Assembly: GCA_030272155.1 (NCBI GenBank)
Contig: CP126205.1
Location: 2,220,501-2,284,500 of the forward strand
Direction: 5' to 3'
From: Tetradesmus obliquus
Taxonomy: Eukaryota; Chlorophyta; Chlorophyceae; Sphaeropleales; Scenedesmaceae
DNA length: 64,000 nucleotides
The notes beneath the pieces are model-generated. The model ran no database searches. It saw only the letters and a list, made by a program, of their open reading frames with translations, and was not told the origin of the DNA. Positions 23,919-34,016 of the stretch are shown here, piece after piece; position 1 is the first letter of the stretch, and each line of letters begins with the position of its first letter. The translations under genes were made by a program, and so were the position numbers.

Positions 23919-25670
23919 GAAGCAGAAGCAGTGTTGTTGCAGTTTCTAGCTGTCGGTTGGCATAGACTGCCTTGCACACAGGCACCGCCACCCACGTCTG
24001 CCTGGCAAACCAGCCCCTGTGCTGCTAACCCATGTCATTAATCCAGCTGTCAATGTTTTGGCTGGCAGCACATCTGGTGTGTGTGCACAACAGCAGGCAT
24101 CTGTATCTCGTGCAGCATTTCTGAGCTAGCGAGGACTTTGCCTGCACTCTTAGTCACAACCATCCACATGTTCATGTGTACCTGTTGACCTGCCCGCCGC
24201 ACCTGCTGTGTGTGTCCAGCAGCAGGTATCTGTGGCCCAAGCAGCAGCTGGTCAGCAGCTGCTGTGCTGGAATGTTTTCCAACCAAGTTGATGCTGTTGC
24301 TAGCCTAGCACCGCACCTGGTGTGACTATGTAGCAGCAGGTATCTGTGGCCCGTGTAGCAGCTGGTCAGCAGCCCCTGTGCTGATGTGTTTTCTAACTAG
24401 ATTGATGCTGTTGCTAGCCTATCACCGCACCTGGTGTATGTATCCAGCAGCAGGTATCTGTGGCCCATGTAGCAGCTTGTGAGCAGCCGCTGTGCTTCTG
24501 GTTACCTCCATCCAACTGATGCTGTCACTGTGTTACTAGCCTGCAGCCGCACCTGGTCTCTGTTTCAAGCAGCAGGTATCTGTGACCCATGTAGCAGCTG
24601 GTCAGCAGCTCTCCTGCAGCAATATCGCGTGCTGCGATGTGGCAGCCGCGGCCCTGGCAGAATGCGTAGGTGGTGTTGGGGATGCCACAGGTGTGCGGCA
24701 GTTTGCTTCCCAGCTCAAAGAGAGCACGCCTGCACAAACAGCAGCCAACAGATGTGCCAGTGATGGCTTGCGTAGTGTGACAATAGGTGGTGTTGGGGAT
24801 GCTGCAGGTGTGCGGCAGTTTGCTTCCCAGCTCAAACAGAGCACGCCTGCATAGCAACAAACAGAAGGTGTGTACAGGTGCTTGCGTGGATTAGCACATG
24901 TGAGATGGTGTGTCTCTAAGCATAAGGTTGATTGTTCCAGTGCGCGTTGCTGCTGGGCATCATGTACAAGGCGCACACAGTACTGCAAATTGTACCAAAG
25001 TTCAACACAATGTTGTTGTGCTGCATTGCTGGGTGCTACTGATCCAGTGGTGCCGATGAAGGCGCCTGCTGACACAGCAATACAGTATGTTGCATTGTAT
25101 GTTACATTGCCTGCACAGCACTCACCCATCATCTGCCATGTGTGCATTCAGCTCAAAGGACAGCAGCAGCCGCTGCATTTCATCTGCACTGCCCAGCACA
25201 TTTGCTGCCAAGCTGCCTTCCCTCCAGCTGCCTTCTGCACACAGCAAATCCTTCACTGCATCAGCCAAGCTGGCAATAAGTTTAGCCTGCAGCCCTGTCC
25301 TGCAAACTGGGGCACTTTCACATCTGCCCGGGCCTTGGGGCGTGTTGAACATGTTGTTTAACACTTTTTTCTGCGTGTCCGTTGGTGCTCTGCAGAAAGC
25401 AAGCAGCTCCACGCACGCCTGCTGCCAGCTGGCTTCGTCACATGCACTGCTGCTTGCTGCATGCTCTGGTGCTTGCAGCTGCTGCTGTACTAGCTGCAAC
25501 AGCTGTGTAAGCGAAGCGTCGAAGGACCCCAGACTGTAGTAAAGGATCGGATACTCGCAAACTACATGCTCTCCTGCCTTGATCGCGTGAGCTGCATACG
25601 CTGAGCGACCAAAGCTGCCGTGCTGCCTCACGACGATTCTGTTGCTGCTGCTGCCAGTCATGCTATCCAT
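21599..25670 (-). CDS. SET-domain (SMYD-like) protein lysine methyltransferase
   Basis: ATG at 25670 (MDSMTGSSSNRIVVRQHGSF). Exon 1 (25670-25126) holds the first SET strand (GRSAYAAHAIKAGEHVVCEY) and a helical insert. The core SET exon (about 24736-24545) carries KLPHTCGIPNTTYAF, equivalent to the NHSC.PN motif, then RDIAAGELLTSCYMGHRYLL. The post-SET exon (from about 23893) carries YDFGFLCQCERC, a Cys cluster for zinc. A Gln/Ala/Ser-rich helical C-terminus follows; the reading frame ends SVEDVQEARAVLAAAEQ...AVLQPI and TAG at 21599-21601. Architecture matches SMYD/ASHR-type SET proteins with a split SET, but I see no MYND finger. The substrate (histone or other) is unknown. Several introns are filled with copies of flanking exon edges; exon choice in the C-terminal third is tentative. 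Confidence 0.78.
21998..22041. repeat. (CTG)n microsatellite, poly-Ala in the SET gene
   Basis: About 14 triplets read leftward as poly-Ala between LQHSADGNST and LRMQQMGEALL. Similar coding CTG/CAG runs occur at 23078-23110, 23880-23912, 26377-26402, 26439-26478, 28128-28163, 28339-28372, 57656-57712 and 60027-60066. Confidence 0.85.
22656..22684. repeat. C-rich tract (polypurine/polypyrimidine)
   Basis: Runs of C broken by single A bases inside an intron of the SET gene. On the leftward transcript this is G-rich, so it could form a G-quadruplex; no function is shown. Confidence 0.7.
24060..24860 (-). repeat. Copies of SET exon edges
   Basis: The exon start RALFELGSKLPHTC occurs twice (about 24850-24790 and 24736-24690), each after tgcag. 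The exon end SCYMGHRYLLLETETR occurs at about 24605-24545 and again, increasingly decayed, near 24485-24435, 24365-24315, 24245-24200 and 24120-24065. Spacing between the end-copies is about 120 bp. Confidence 0.82.
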
Positions 25671-26205
25671 TGCTGTAGTAAGTGTTATCAAACCAACGTA
25701 AATCCGTGAGACTTTATAGTGACTTGTGCTGTGGCTGCTGCTTGCGGAAGAGGGTCTGCATCATTGTTAGCGTAACCTGTCCGAGGTTAAAGCTGTCCCA
25801 AGCTAGAACAGCGGTTGCACAGTAGCAAAGCAATACCAGTTCGATTTGCTTGAAGCTGCAAGTTTGTGCGCTCTGAAGAGCTCGGTAGCAGGTGCAGCCG
25901 AGAGCGGTTGCATCACCAGGCTGGCACCTGACCGTCAGCTGAGTAGTGCTGATGGCAACTAGTTGGCACTTAAATGACAAGTTGCAGCCCGAAGCGATTC
26001 TTGAAACGGTTTATCTAATACGCACAGCCTCCTTTGCTGGCTTTCAGAGGTACTCTCACACAGCAAGCTGCTGGGACCACACATGCTGTGCTGGTGCTTC
26101 CAGGCCACCTACTCAACCACCAGATCGTCATTACGTTAAGCTTGTGTATGCGGTTGGTAAGCCTTTCACCATCTTACAACTGTGTGCAACCACACACTGC
26201 AGCTT

Positions 26206-26435
26206 TCAAGCCCTGTAGCAGATGCTAACCACTGCCGGCTGTGCAATCGTCTGCACCACTGTCAGCACAAATGGATCTGTGGGGTGGAACAGGTGCAGCT
26301 GCCTCCTCGGCACTTCCTCAGTGCCCCAAACCACACTGGGCGGCTGTGCTGGATCCAACTGGAACAGCGCCCTCTCCCGCTGCTGCTGCTGCTGCTGCTG
26401 CTGAGTGCCTGCAGCGTCACCTTGCCTAGTGTTAG

Positions 26436-26480
<45 letters not shown>

Positions 26481-28125
26481 AATCACGATCCTCGCCCTCC
26501 TGACCACCACCAGCAGCAGCAGCAGCGAGGGAGACGCTGCTGCTGCTGCTGCTGTTGCTGCTGAATGTTGGGGCTGTGTAGCGCCTGGCGTGCCTGAACT
26601 GCAGCGGCTCATTTGGGCTGTTGCGCAGGCCTATGATGGGGGAGATGTGCTTGCTGTAGCTGAAGAGCCGGGGGTCCAGGTAAGGGCTGCTGCTTAGGCT
26701 CTGCAGAAAAGCAGGTGAGATAAAGGGGCAAGGAAGATGTATTGTTATAACAATCTGTAATTATAGATTGCCTGCAACATTGAGGAAATTCAGTGAGAGC
26801 CTCCTACAGCTGTAGCTGAAGAGCCGAGGGTCCAGGTAAGGACTACTGCTTAGGCTCTGCGGCAAAGCAGATACAGCGAACATAGCATGCAGGCTGAGTG
26901 AGCGTAGTTGATACATATATGGGAGGCGATGCTTCAGATAACGATAGAGTGCAAGCAAGCCCCTTGCCGACGACCCTGTTTCATTATACACAGCACGTAC
27001 TATCACACGATGCCTCACGACCACATCTGTATATGTAAGGTGATGCTTGAGATGATGGCAGAGAGCATGCAACTATCTTGCCGACAACACTGTTTCACTG
27101 TTCACAGTAAGTAGTGTCACCATGCCTCAGGAGCCCACCTGTATTCCTGGCAGCACCAGCAGCACCACCTGGCGCAGCAGCTTCAGCCGTTCCCGGGCAG
27201 CCTTGCTGCTGCTGCTGCTGCTGCCGCCGGCGGCACCAGCTGCTGCTGCAACGGTAGGGTCTGCAGCAGCTGACAAGCCAGAACCAGCAGCAGCAGCAGT
27301 TGCATCAGCTGCCAAGCTGCTACCAGCAGCAGCGTTGGCCGTGCCTGCATTGCCTGCTGCTGTTTGTATGCCGTTGCTTTGTCTCCGCACTGGCTGCTGC
27401 TGGCCCGTCTGCTGCTGCTGCTGCTGCTGCTGGCCCTGACTGCCAACAGCACCAGCAGCAGCAACTGTGGGAGCAGCAGCAGCAGCAGCAGCTCGGCTGC
27501 CCCTGCTACTGCTGGCCCTCCTGCTGCGGTGCTGGCCCTGCTGCTGCTGCCCTTGCTGCTGCTGCCCGTGCTGCTGCTGCCCCTGCTGCTCTTCTTCAGC
27601 AAGCCCAATGGCAAACCCAGGTGGATACAGCGCAGCAGCGCAGCACCTGTCCCACGGGTTCATGTCATTGCTGGCTGCCAGCAGCTGCGCCGGCTGTGCC
27701 ATTACTGCAGACAGCAGCTGGTTATCTGCACCCCTCCAAAAGCCCTGAAACCGGGTTTCTAGCACATCATAAAGCGCAAAGAAATGCACTCGACTTGGGC
27801 TGAGCTCTGCTGTAGCAGCAGGGCCGCTGGTAGGCGCCCCGAGCTTTAGCAGCAGGTGCTGGCGGTCTAGCAGCCGGGCCCGGTAAACCACAAGGCTCGA
27901 GAAAACCCCAAAGTTGTACTGGAAGTCCCACATGCTAGGGGCCACGTCACATGGCTGCTTGTTAGCAATGCGAGTCGCTAAGTATGCCAGCAGCCGCTGC
28001 TGCAGGCCGGTGATGAGCTGCCTGCCTGGATCTAGCACTGCTGCTGCTGCCGCCCGTGCTGCTGCCGCCACTGCTGCTGTCGGCTCCAAGCCACCAGCAG
28101 CAGGCCTGGAAGCAGCACTGCCGTG

Positions 28126-28165
<40 letters not shown>

Positions 28166-28333
28166 GGTTCTGCAGGCTGCTGTGGCGGCTGCTGCTGCTG
28201 CTGCCTGGCTGCAGGCGTTCTGCGCCGCCGCTCCCGCCTGTCCATCTCATCATCTGAGTCCTCTGACTCATCATCCCTGCCACCTCTTTGTCCACCTCTT
28301 TGTCTGCCGCCGTGTCTTGCTTGCGCCATGCGG

Positions 28334-28373
<40 letters not shown>

Positions 28374-29251
28374 GAGGGGCAGCAGCGGCTGCTGGTGCAG
28401 CAGCAGCAGGTGCTGCCGGCCCTATTGCACCTATGGCTGCTGCTGCTGCCTGTGCCCACAGTGAGTTGGGCAGCGTCAACAACAACTGCTGCTGCTGCTG
28501 CTGCTGCTGCTCAACAGCAACCTCAGCTAGCTGCCCTGCAGCAGCAGCAGCAGCAGCAGCAGCAGCTGCTTCAGCCGGAGCTCTGCTGTGCCCCTGCCGC
28601 TGCTGCTGCTGGGGCTGCTGCTGCTGCTGCTGCAGCTGCCCCAGGTTCAGCAGCTTTGCCTGCTGCTGCGCTGCCAGCAGCCGCGTCTGCTGCTCCTGCT
28701 GGTGGTGCTGCTGGTGCCGAGCTAGCCACCAGTGCTGCTCTGCTGCTGCTGCAAGCTGGATGGGCAAGTCGTCATCTGCCTGGCACATCTGCCCGATTGA
28801 CTGCATGTTGGTGAGGGAGCCATCCCTGTTGACTTGCAGCAGGTGGATCGTCTGGTTGTACGTCTGCACAGCAGCAAGGAACAAGTCATAGCTTGAGTCA
28901 AAGGGTAAGAAGTCAGATGGTGAAGCTGCACTTCAAGTAGTGCTGGGCCCATGAGCTGCTGCTGCCGCTGCTGTGCATGTTGCCTAGTAGTCGCAACACA
29001 CTGAGGTCTATGCCAGCGTGCTGCCATGCAGGCATGCACAGCCGATGTCGTTGAGCTGCTGCTACTGCTATTGCTGCTGCCGCCTAAGATTGCAGCGCAC
29101 CGTGGTCAATGGCAGCGAGTTGCCGTGCAGGCGTGCACAGCCGATGCCATTGAGCTGCTGCTGCTGCTGCTGCCGCCTAAGATTGCAACACACCGAGGGT
29201 TGATGCTAGCGTTGTTTCCACGCAGGCATGCATAGACATTGCCATTCAGCA

Positions 29252-29282
<31 letters not shown>

Positions 29283-31084
29283 CCGCCTAAAAATGCAACG
29301 CACCGAGGTCAACGCGAGCGTGTTGCCATGCAGGCATGCACAGCCGTTGCCATTGAGCTCAAAGTAGTCAGCAGGGAAGCGCCGCTCATCTGTTTTCATG
29401 CAGCGCTGCACATCAACCTGTGAACACAGTGAAAAGAGCAACATCAGATACGTCAACAGTTGTAAAGTGTGAGATTGGTTGTACACAAGCCATCTACAGT
29501 TATGCTGCACTAGCACTGGTCAACAATTGCGTGTTGTGCACTGGCAGCTGGCAGCTGGAAGCGCCAAAGCAGATACAAGCTAGAGCTTGCACAGGTGCTT
29601 GAGATAGGATGCAGCTGACAGAGCGACAGCCGATACAGCAAAACAAACACATTTTGCTGCAGCATGGACCAGCACTGCCAGCAAGCTCTCACCACATGAA
29701 ACGTTGTCATCTCACACCAATCGTTACTAACAGCCCTCCTGCTGCCGGGCCCCTGCTGCTGCTGCTCATCATCATGCTGCCCCACGCCATCGTCTGGCAG
29801 CTGCTGCTGCAGCTGCTGCTGATGCCGCGCATTTGCAGCAGCTCCTGCTGCAGCAGCTGCTGCTGCTGTAGGTGTTGTAGGTGCTGCGCCGGCCGCCACT
29901 CCTGCTGCTGCTGCTGCTGCTGCATCCCCAGCAGCAGCTGCTCCTGCTTCTCTTCTGCTAGGCACAGATGATGCCAGCAGCAGAAACGCCCCGCCCCTCA
30001 AGCTGAGACAGAAATCGCGGTTTAGCAGCTCTGAACCGCTGCAGAGGTTTAGGCGCCAGCGCTCCTTGAAGAAGCGGTTAAACCCCACTGGCTCGTTAGG
30101 GTTTGGCGCTGGGGAGGGCACAGGGCCTAGATAGTCAAACAGCAGCAGGGATTGCAGCTGCAGGGAGAAGCAGACCTGCAGGATGCATACAGCAATGCAA
30201 GTTTGCAGGAATGAGGAGCTGCAGGTACCGCTGTTTTACTATTTCTACTGCAAACGGAGCACTGCGTGGCACAGCCCAGCTGGGCATGCAACAACAAACA
30301 CTGTGAGGTATGAATTTGAGTAGTGATGGATTAGCAACTGCTGTGATGTCATTTGCAGATTGGGGCTGGTGGTGGATGCGAGAGGATAGTTACATGTGGG
30401 TCCTGGCACCATATTGGATGGTATGAGCCACAACAGGTTGAACACATTTGCGGATTGGGGCTGTGGTGGAAGGAAGCTCACCAGGCGCCTGCCGTCTGGT
30501 GTGAACCTCCCAACATGTGCGTCTGGAGACTCTGCTTCTAAGACCTGCATCAAACAGCAACAAACATCAATGAAACAGGAGGAGAATTAATTGATAGCAG
30601 GGATTGGCTGTAGCTGCGTGTGTGCACGCGCAAGCTTACGCGCACTTCTGCTGTGCACATGTGTCAGGCTGTGCTGTGCAAGCTGGCATTCAGCTGCAAG
30701 CAGGCAGAGCCCCGCACCTTCTCCGTTGGCAGGATGCACTCACTAAACGATCTTGCAGTATGAACCTGCAATTGAACAGCAATGTACGGCACACGTCTGA
30801 TTCATGTGGTGTGCAGTTGTTGCTGTGGTCAGGCTGAAAGTTGAGGTCGCACACAGTTTAGAGACAGACTAGTTTGACCATTCAAGTGCACGAAACACAA
30901 CGTATATGTTATTTGTAATATTCAATCGTAGTGATGTGGCGAACGTTGCAGACATGGTGTGCGGAACTCCCCTAGCCACTAGGTAACTCGCCTGTGCACC
31001 GGATGCAGGACCAATGAGCTCTCGCTGCAGCAGTCTAAGGGCAGCGTTTGGATAAGACCGACTGTTTAAAGTGAACCCTGGCAT
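26206..31084 (-). CDS. DET1: DET1 (De-etiolated 1) homologue with large Q/A-rich insertion
   Basis: Landmarks of the DET1 family appear in order: LRLLQRELIGPASGAQ (N-terminal exon 31084-30992), RSFSECILPTEK (30765-30718), ESPDAHVGRFTPDGRRLVSF (from 30544), FNRFFKERWRLNLCSGSELL (about 30090), TYNQTIHLLQVNRDGSL and IGQMCQADDDL (about 28870-28780), LLDRQHLLLKLG (about 27865), SPYLDPRLFSYS (about 26670) and a C-terminus FHPTDPFVLTVVQTIAQPAV with stop at 26206. In plants DET1 works with DDB1/COP10 and CUL4 in ubiquitin-linked repression of light-response genes in the nucleus; that role here is inferred by homology. Two N-terminal exons splice in phase, the first through a GC donor. Between LPIQLAAAAEQHWWLA and GLQQRLLAYLA lies an insertion of roughly 250 residues of poly-Q/A with an acidic RDDESEDSDDEMDR patch. 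Middle exon borders are approximate. Confidence 0.88.
26640..26870 (-). repeat. Duplicated DET1 exon edge (SPYLDPRLFSYS)
   Basis: Sequence for SSPYLDPRLFSYS, preceded by a CTG/CAG acceptor, occurs at about 26700-26655 and again at about 26855-26810, separated by intron-like DNA. Confidence 0.8.
29020..29400 (-). repeat. Four copies of a DET1 exon end (NG-ACLHGN)
   Basis: Units of about 90-105 bp each encode leftward FELNGNGCACLHGNTLAL-like peptide, then VRC and a (CTG)n run: about 29400-29305, 29300-29210, 29185-29105, 29080-29020. The first is attached to the upstream exon (DERRFPADYFELNGNG). Confidence 0.78.
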
Positions 31085-31810
31085 CAAGCGCAAGCTCCTG
31101 AATGGTCACGATACTTGATCACCACGTGTGCCATGCCAGCTTATTATAAGTTACGGCAAATACAACAGGAGACCATAACACGGCTTCCAAAGCAGCACTT
31201 CGTAGGCAATGCAGCAGCTGGCTGGTGCGTCATGCCCTGAACCACCTGGTCAGTTGTCATGTCATGTTACTGTTGGTTGCAGGCATGCATCCTCACTGAG
31301 GAGCCTGAGGATGCAGCAGTGCTGCACTCAGCCCACACCACACCACCACAAGCCGAGCCAGTTGTGCAGCCCCAAACGCAACAGCAGCACCTACTGCAGT
31401 GAAAGCTGTTCTGAACACCTGGCACCCTCGCAGCTTGATGACAAGACTCCGTACCACACCCGATTCTTCTGCAGACTCTTCACCTGACATGTTCTCTCAC
31501 TCCCACGCTCAAAATACCCTGCCTACAAGTCCAGAACCGCACACACATTGCTTGAAGCCAGCACTGAAAGCGTGCTGAAGAGACAGACAGAAAAATCACG
31601 AGGAGCAGCAACAGGCTGAAGCAGCCACACGCAGCGCTGCTAGCCAACTGCAGCAGCAGCAGCAGCAGCAGCAGCAGCTGCTGCAGCCACCTCTCCACAA
31701 GCACAGCTTGCTCTTCGCATGCTGCTGCTGAACTGCGTTGCTTAATCCTGACAGTCAACTGCCTCCACAGCTCGGCTGCTCATTTAACCAAATTGATCAT
31801 AAGCCAGTCA
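31085..31810. other. Intergenic: SDF2 3' region and DET1 promoter
   Basis: No convincing coding exon. There is a (CAG)n tract at about 31651-31680. The region must include the 3' UTR of the leftward SDF2 gene and the promoter/5' UTR of DET1. Confidence 0.5.
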
Positions 31811-33731
31811 TCAGAGCTCATCCTTCGCTGCTTTGCTGTCCTTAGCCTTCCTGTCGCTGCGTGGCAGGTAAACCCCTTCCGCTGCAAACCACTCAGTATC
31901 CTTGCCCCTGCTGTTGATGCCGCACACTTCCTGGTGCCCGTGGATGGGCTGCCCAAACCTGTGGTTGGCATTGGAGCTCATCAGCATGCCTGTGTCTTTG
32001 TGCTTCAACCGGATCTGCACGGAAAGCAAAAGCAAGCAGGTGCAACGCAGTTGGAGGAGCGCAGGTTTGTTTACACGTGTAGGTGAGGTACACAGGTGCA
32101 GCATGGGGCGCGCAACAGCAAGGGTAGAAGGGGTTGGAACTGCACACAACGTCCAGCTACGCACATGCGAAGCAGGCTTGAAGCACACAAGAACACATAA
32201 GGCAGCTGTCAAGCTGCTTCGGCTGTGCTAGTGAGAGATAGACGGCATGCACCTCCCGGCCAAACAAGAACCGCCAACCCACTTGCGTCTAAACTGACAG
32301 CGCGAGTCCCCATGATGCAATTGCACAGCAAAACATGCTGCCTGTTGGCAGAGCAGCCATGTCGTTGAGCGGGGGCCTCCTGATCCAGCATTGCTTGGTG
32401 CATTCAAGGTGCAGCATTGCCTATATACGGTGTGAATACGTCATAAGACATGTTGCATGTCGTGTGGCAGCTGCCCCTGAACTGGCCTGCGCACCTTGGC
32501 GTCCTGCTTCCAGTGCTTGGACTTGGTGTCCCACTCAACGCTCCACACATCGCCGCCATCGGTCTGCGTGTCACTGCCGAACGCGCTGACCTGCGCAGGC
32601 ATCACACGCACACAGAATTGCCACACCAGGCCTTTTTTGTCTGGCTCTGTTTGCAGCACAGATGCCAGTTGCTGGCTGTCCGTCTTGGCTGCTGCCGCGC
32701 ACAAGCTGCATCGCTGCATGCCAGCACACAGTGCATTTAAGAACCGCTAGCTCTGCTTCATGACACTCGCGCGCTGCAGGGCAGTGGCTGCACTGCTGCT
32801 GCTGCCCCTGCTGCTGTGCTGGTGATTCATAGAATGGTCGGACACGCTGCGCTGCTTGGCTGATGCTGTGGGTTTGCTAATCAGTCAGACGCAGTATGCT
32901 GCATACCTCTTGGTTGCCTGAGATGGGTGAGTAGAAGCCGTGACTGTGCAGCCACTTGCGCGTTATTGAGTGCTGCAGCCTGATCAGCTGCTGCTTCTTG
33001 ATTGGCTGCCCAGGAGCACATGGTGCATCCTGCAAGCATAAATGACACAAACAGCGGTGATACAATGGGCATTGTTTACGGGAAGCAGGTTTGCAATAGA
33101 AAACACCAGCACGGTTCAAAGACACTGCTTAATCTGGACTACTGGACCTCACATTCCCGTGCCCAATGGCACTGACAGGTGTGGGACAATAGCTGTTGCT
33201 GATAAATACCACAACATTTCCTGGGAGCCACTGCACGTAGAACTTGCTGTTGTGGAGTAGTACTGGAACTGCTTCATTGTGCTCCAACTGCTGCTAGACA
33301 CACCATGCTGCCAGGGCTTTCCAGCCGACCTGCGACGGGACAGCTGCAAGTACACACTGAAATTAATTCTAGAGTATCAAATTGATTGCAAAAGGGTGTT
33401 CAGCCACCCACCACTGCACCATGCACAATCCAGTAGCTCTGACCATTGTCAGACTCCGGAAAGGCAGTGACAGACTGCTGCTGGCTGCCCCTGCTGTAAG
33501 CCACCTCGTGCGAGTGCAGCCGGGCATTTGAACTGCTATGTGCCAGCTTAATCGTGCTACCACATGTCACCTGCAGACCAGCAACATGCAGCACCGTGTC
33601 AACAGCAACCGAAAACACTGTGTCCTGCTGCTACTGCCTGCTCTGCAGTTGCGCACCCATACAGTGTCTGAGCCTCCATGAGCTATATGAATCAACGATC
33701 CTAATAAAACCAGGGCGATCGCCAGAGCCAT
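31811..33731 (-). CDS. SDF2: SDF2-type ER MIR-domain protein, KDEL-terminated
   Basis: Five exons join in phase 0: 33731-33663, 33570-33412, 33029-32907, 32590-32495, 32014-31811, giving 216 residues, normal for the family. Signal peptide MALAIALVLLGSLIHIAHGG, then three MIR repeats: VTCGSTIKLAHSSSNARLHS, IRLQHSITRKWLHSHGFYSP with ISGNQE, and IRLKHKDTGMLMSS with FGQPIHGHQEVCG. C-terminus AAKDEL. SDF2/SDF2L1 proteins act in ER protein quality control with Hsp40/BiP and O-mannosylation partners, and plant SDF2 is needed for ER folding of receptor kinases. The start is the only ATG before a clean signal peptide. No duplicated exon edges were seen, which makes it an exception in this window. Confidence 0.93.
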
Positions 33732-34016
33732 CTGGCAGCTATATGAATGCTGGTGCTGCCTGTGACGATTGTTCGCGAAAGCGCGAGCCAGGCCAGAATG
33801 TGATGTGGTAATGCACAAAGGTGTTGCTGATCCATTCGAGTCAAAAGCAGCCGAATGACAGCACAGTGATGTGCGCAGGGTTTGACAGGCCTCAAGATAA
33901 CTCCAATGTAGCCTTTGAAGCACTGAGGTGAACGTTGGGAGGCTCGTTGACTTTGTTTCATCCAAGTGTGTCTGAAGCTCTTGCGTTGAGTCGGTGTGGT
34001 CTCGGATGCTTCGCTC
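33732..34016. promoter_or_regulatory. Divergent promoter between SDF2 and the EDR2_C gene
   Basis: 285 bp separate the two opposite ATGs (33731 leftward, 34017 rightward), or 432 bp if the EDR2_C start is 34164. No TATA box stands out. A head-to-head shared promoter is inferred from layout only. Confidence 0.5.

Noticed and set aside
24060-24610. Introner-like mobile intron family as the cause of the repeats
   Set aside because: Repeated units contain local exon sequence and differ from gene to gene; there is no shared element sequence, so local duplication fits better.
27914-28891. 325-codon rightward frame rich in Cys and Ala opposite DET1
   Set aside because: It is the antisense of the CAG-rich DET1 exon; repeats of CTG keep all six frames open. 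Conserved DET1 motifs lie on the other strand.
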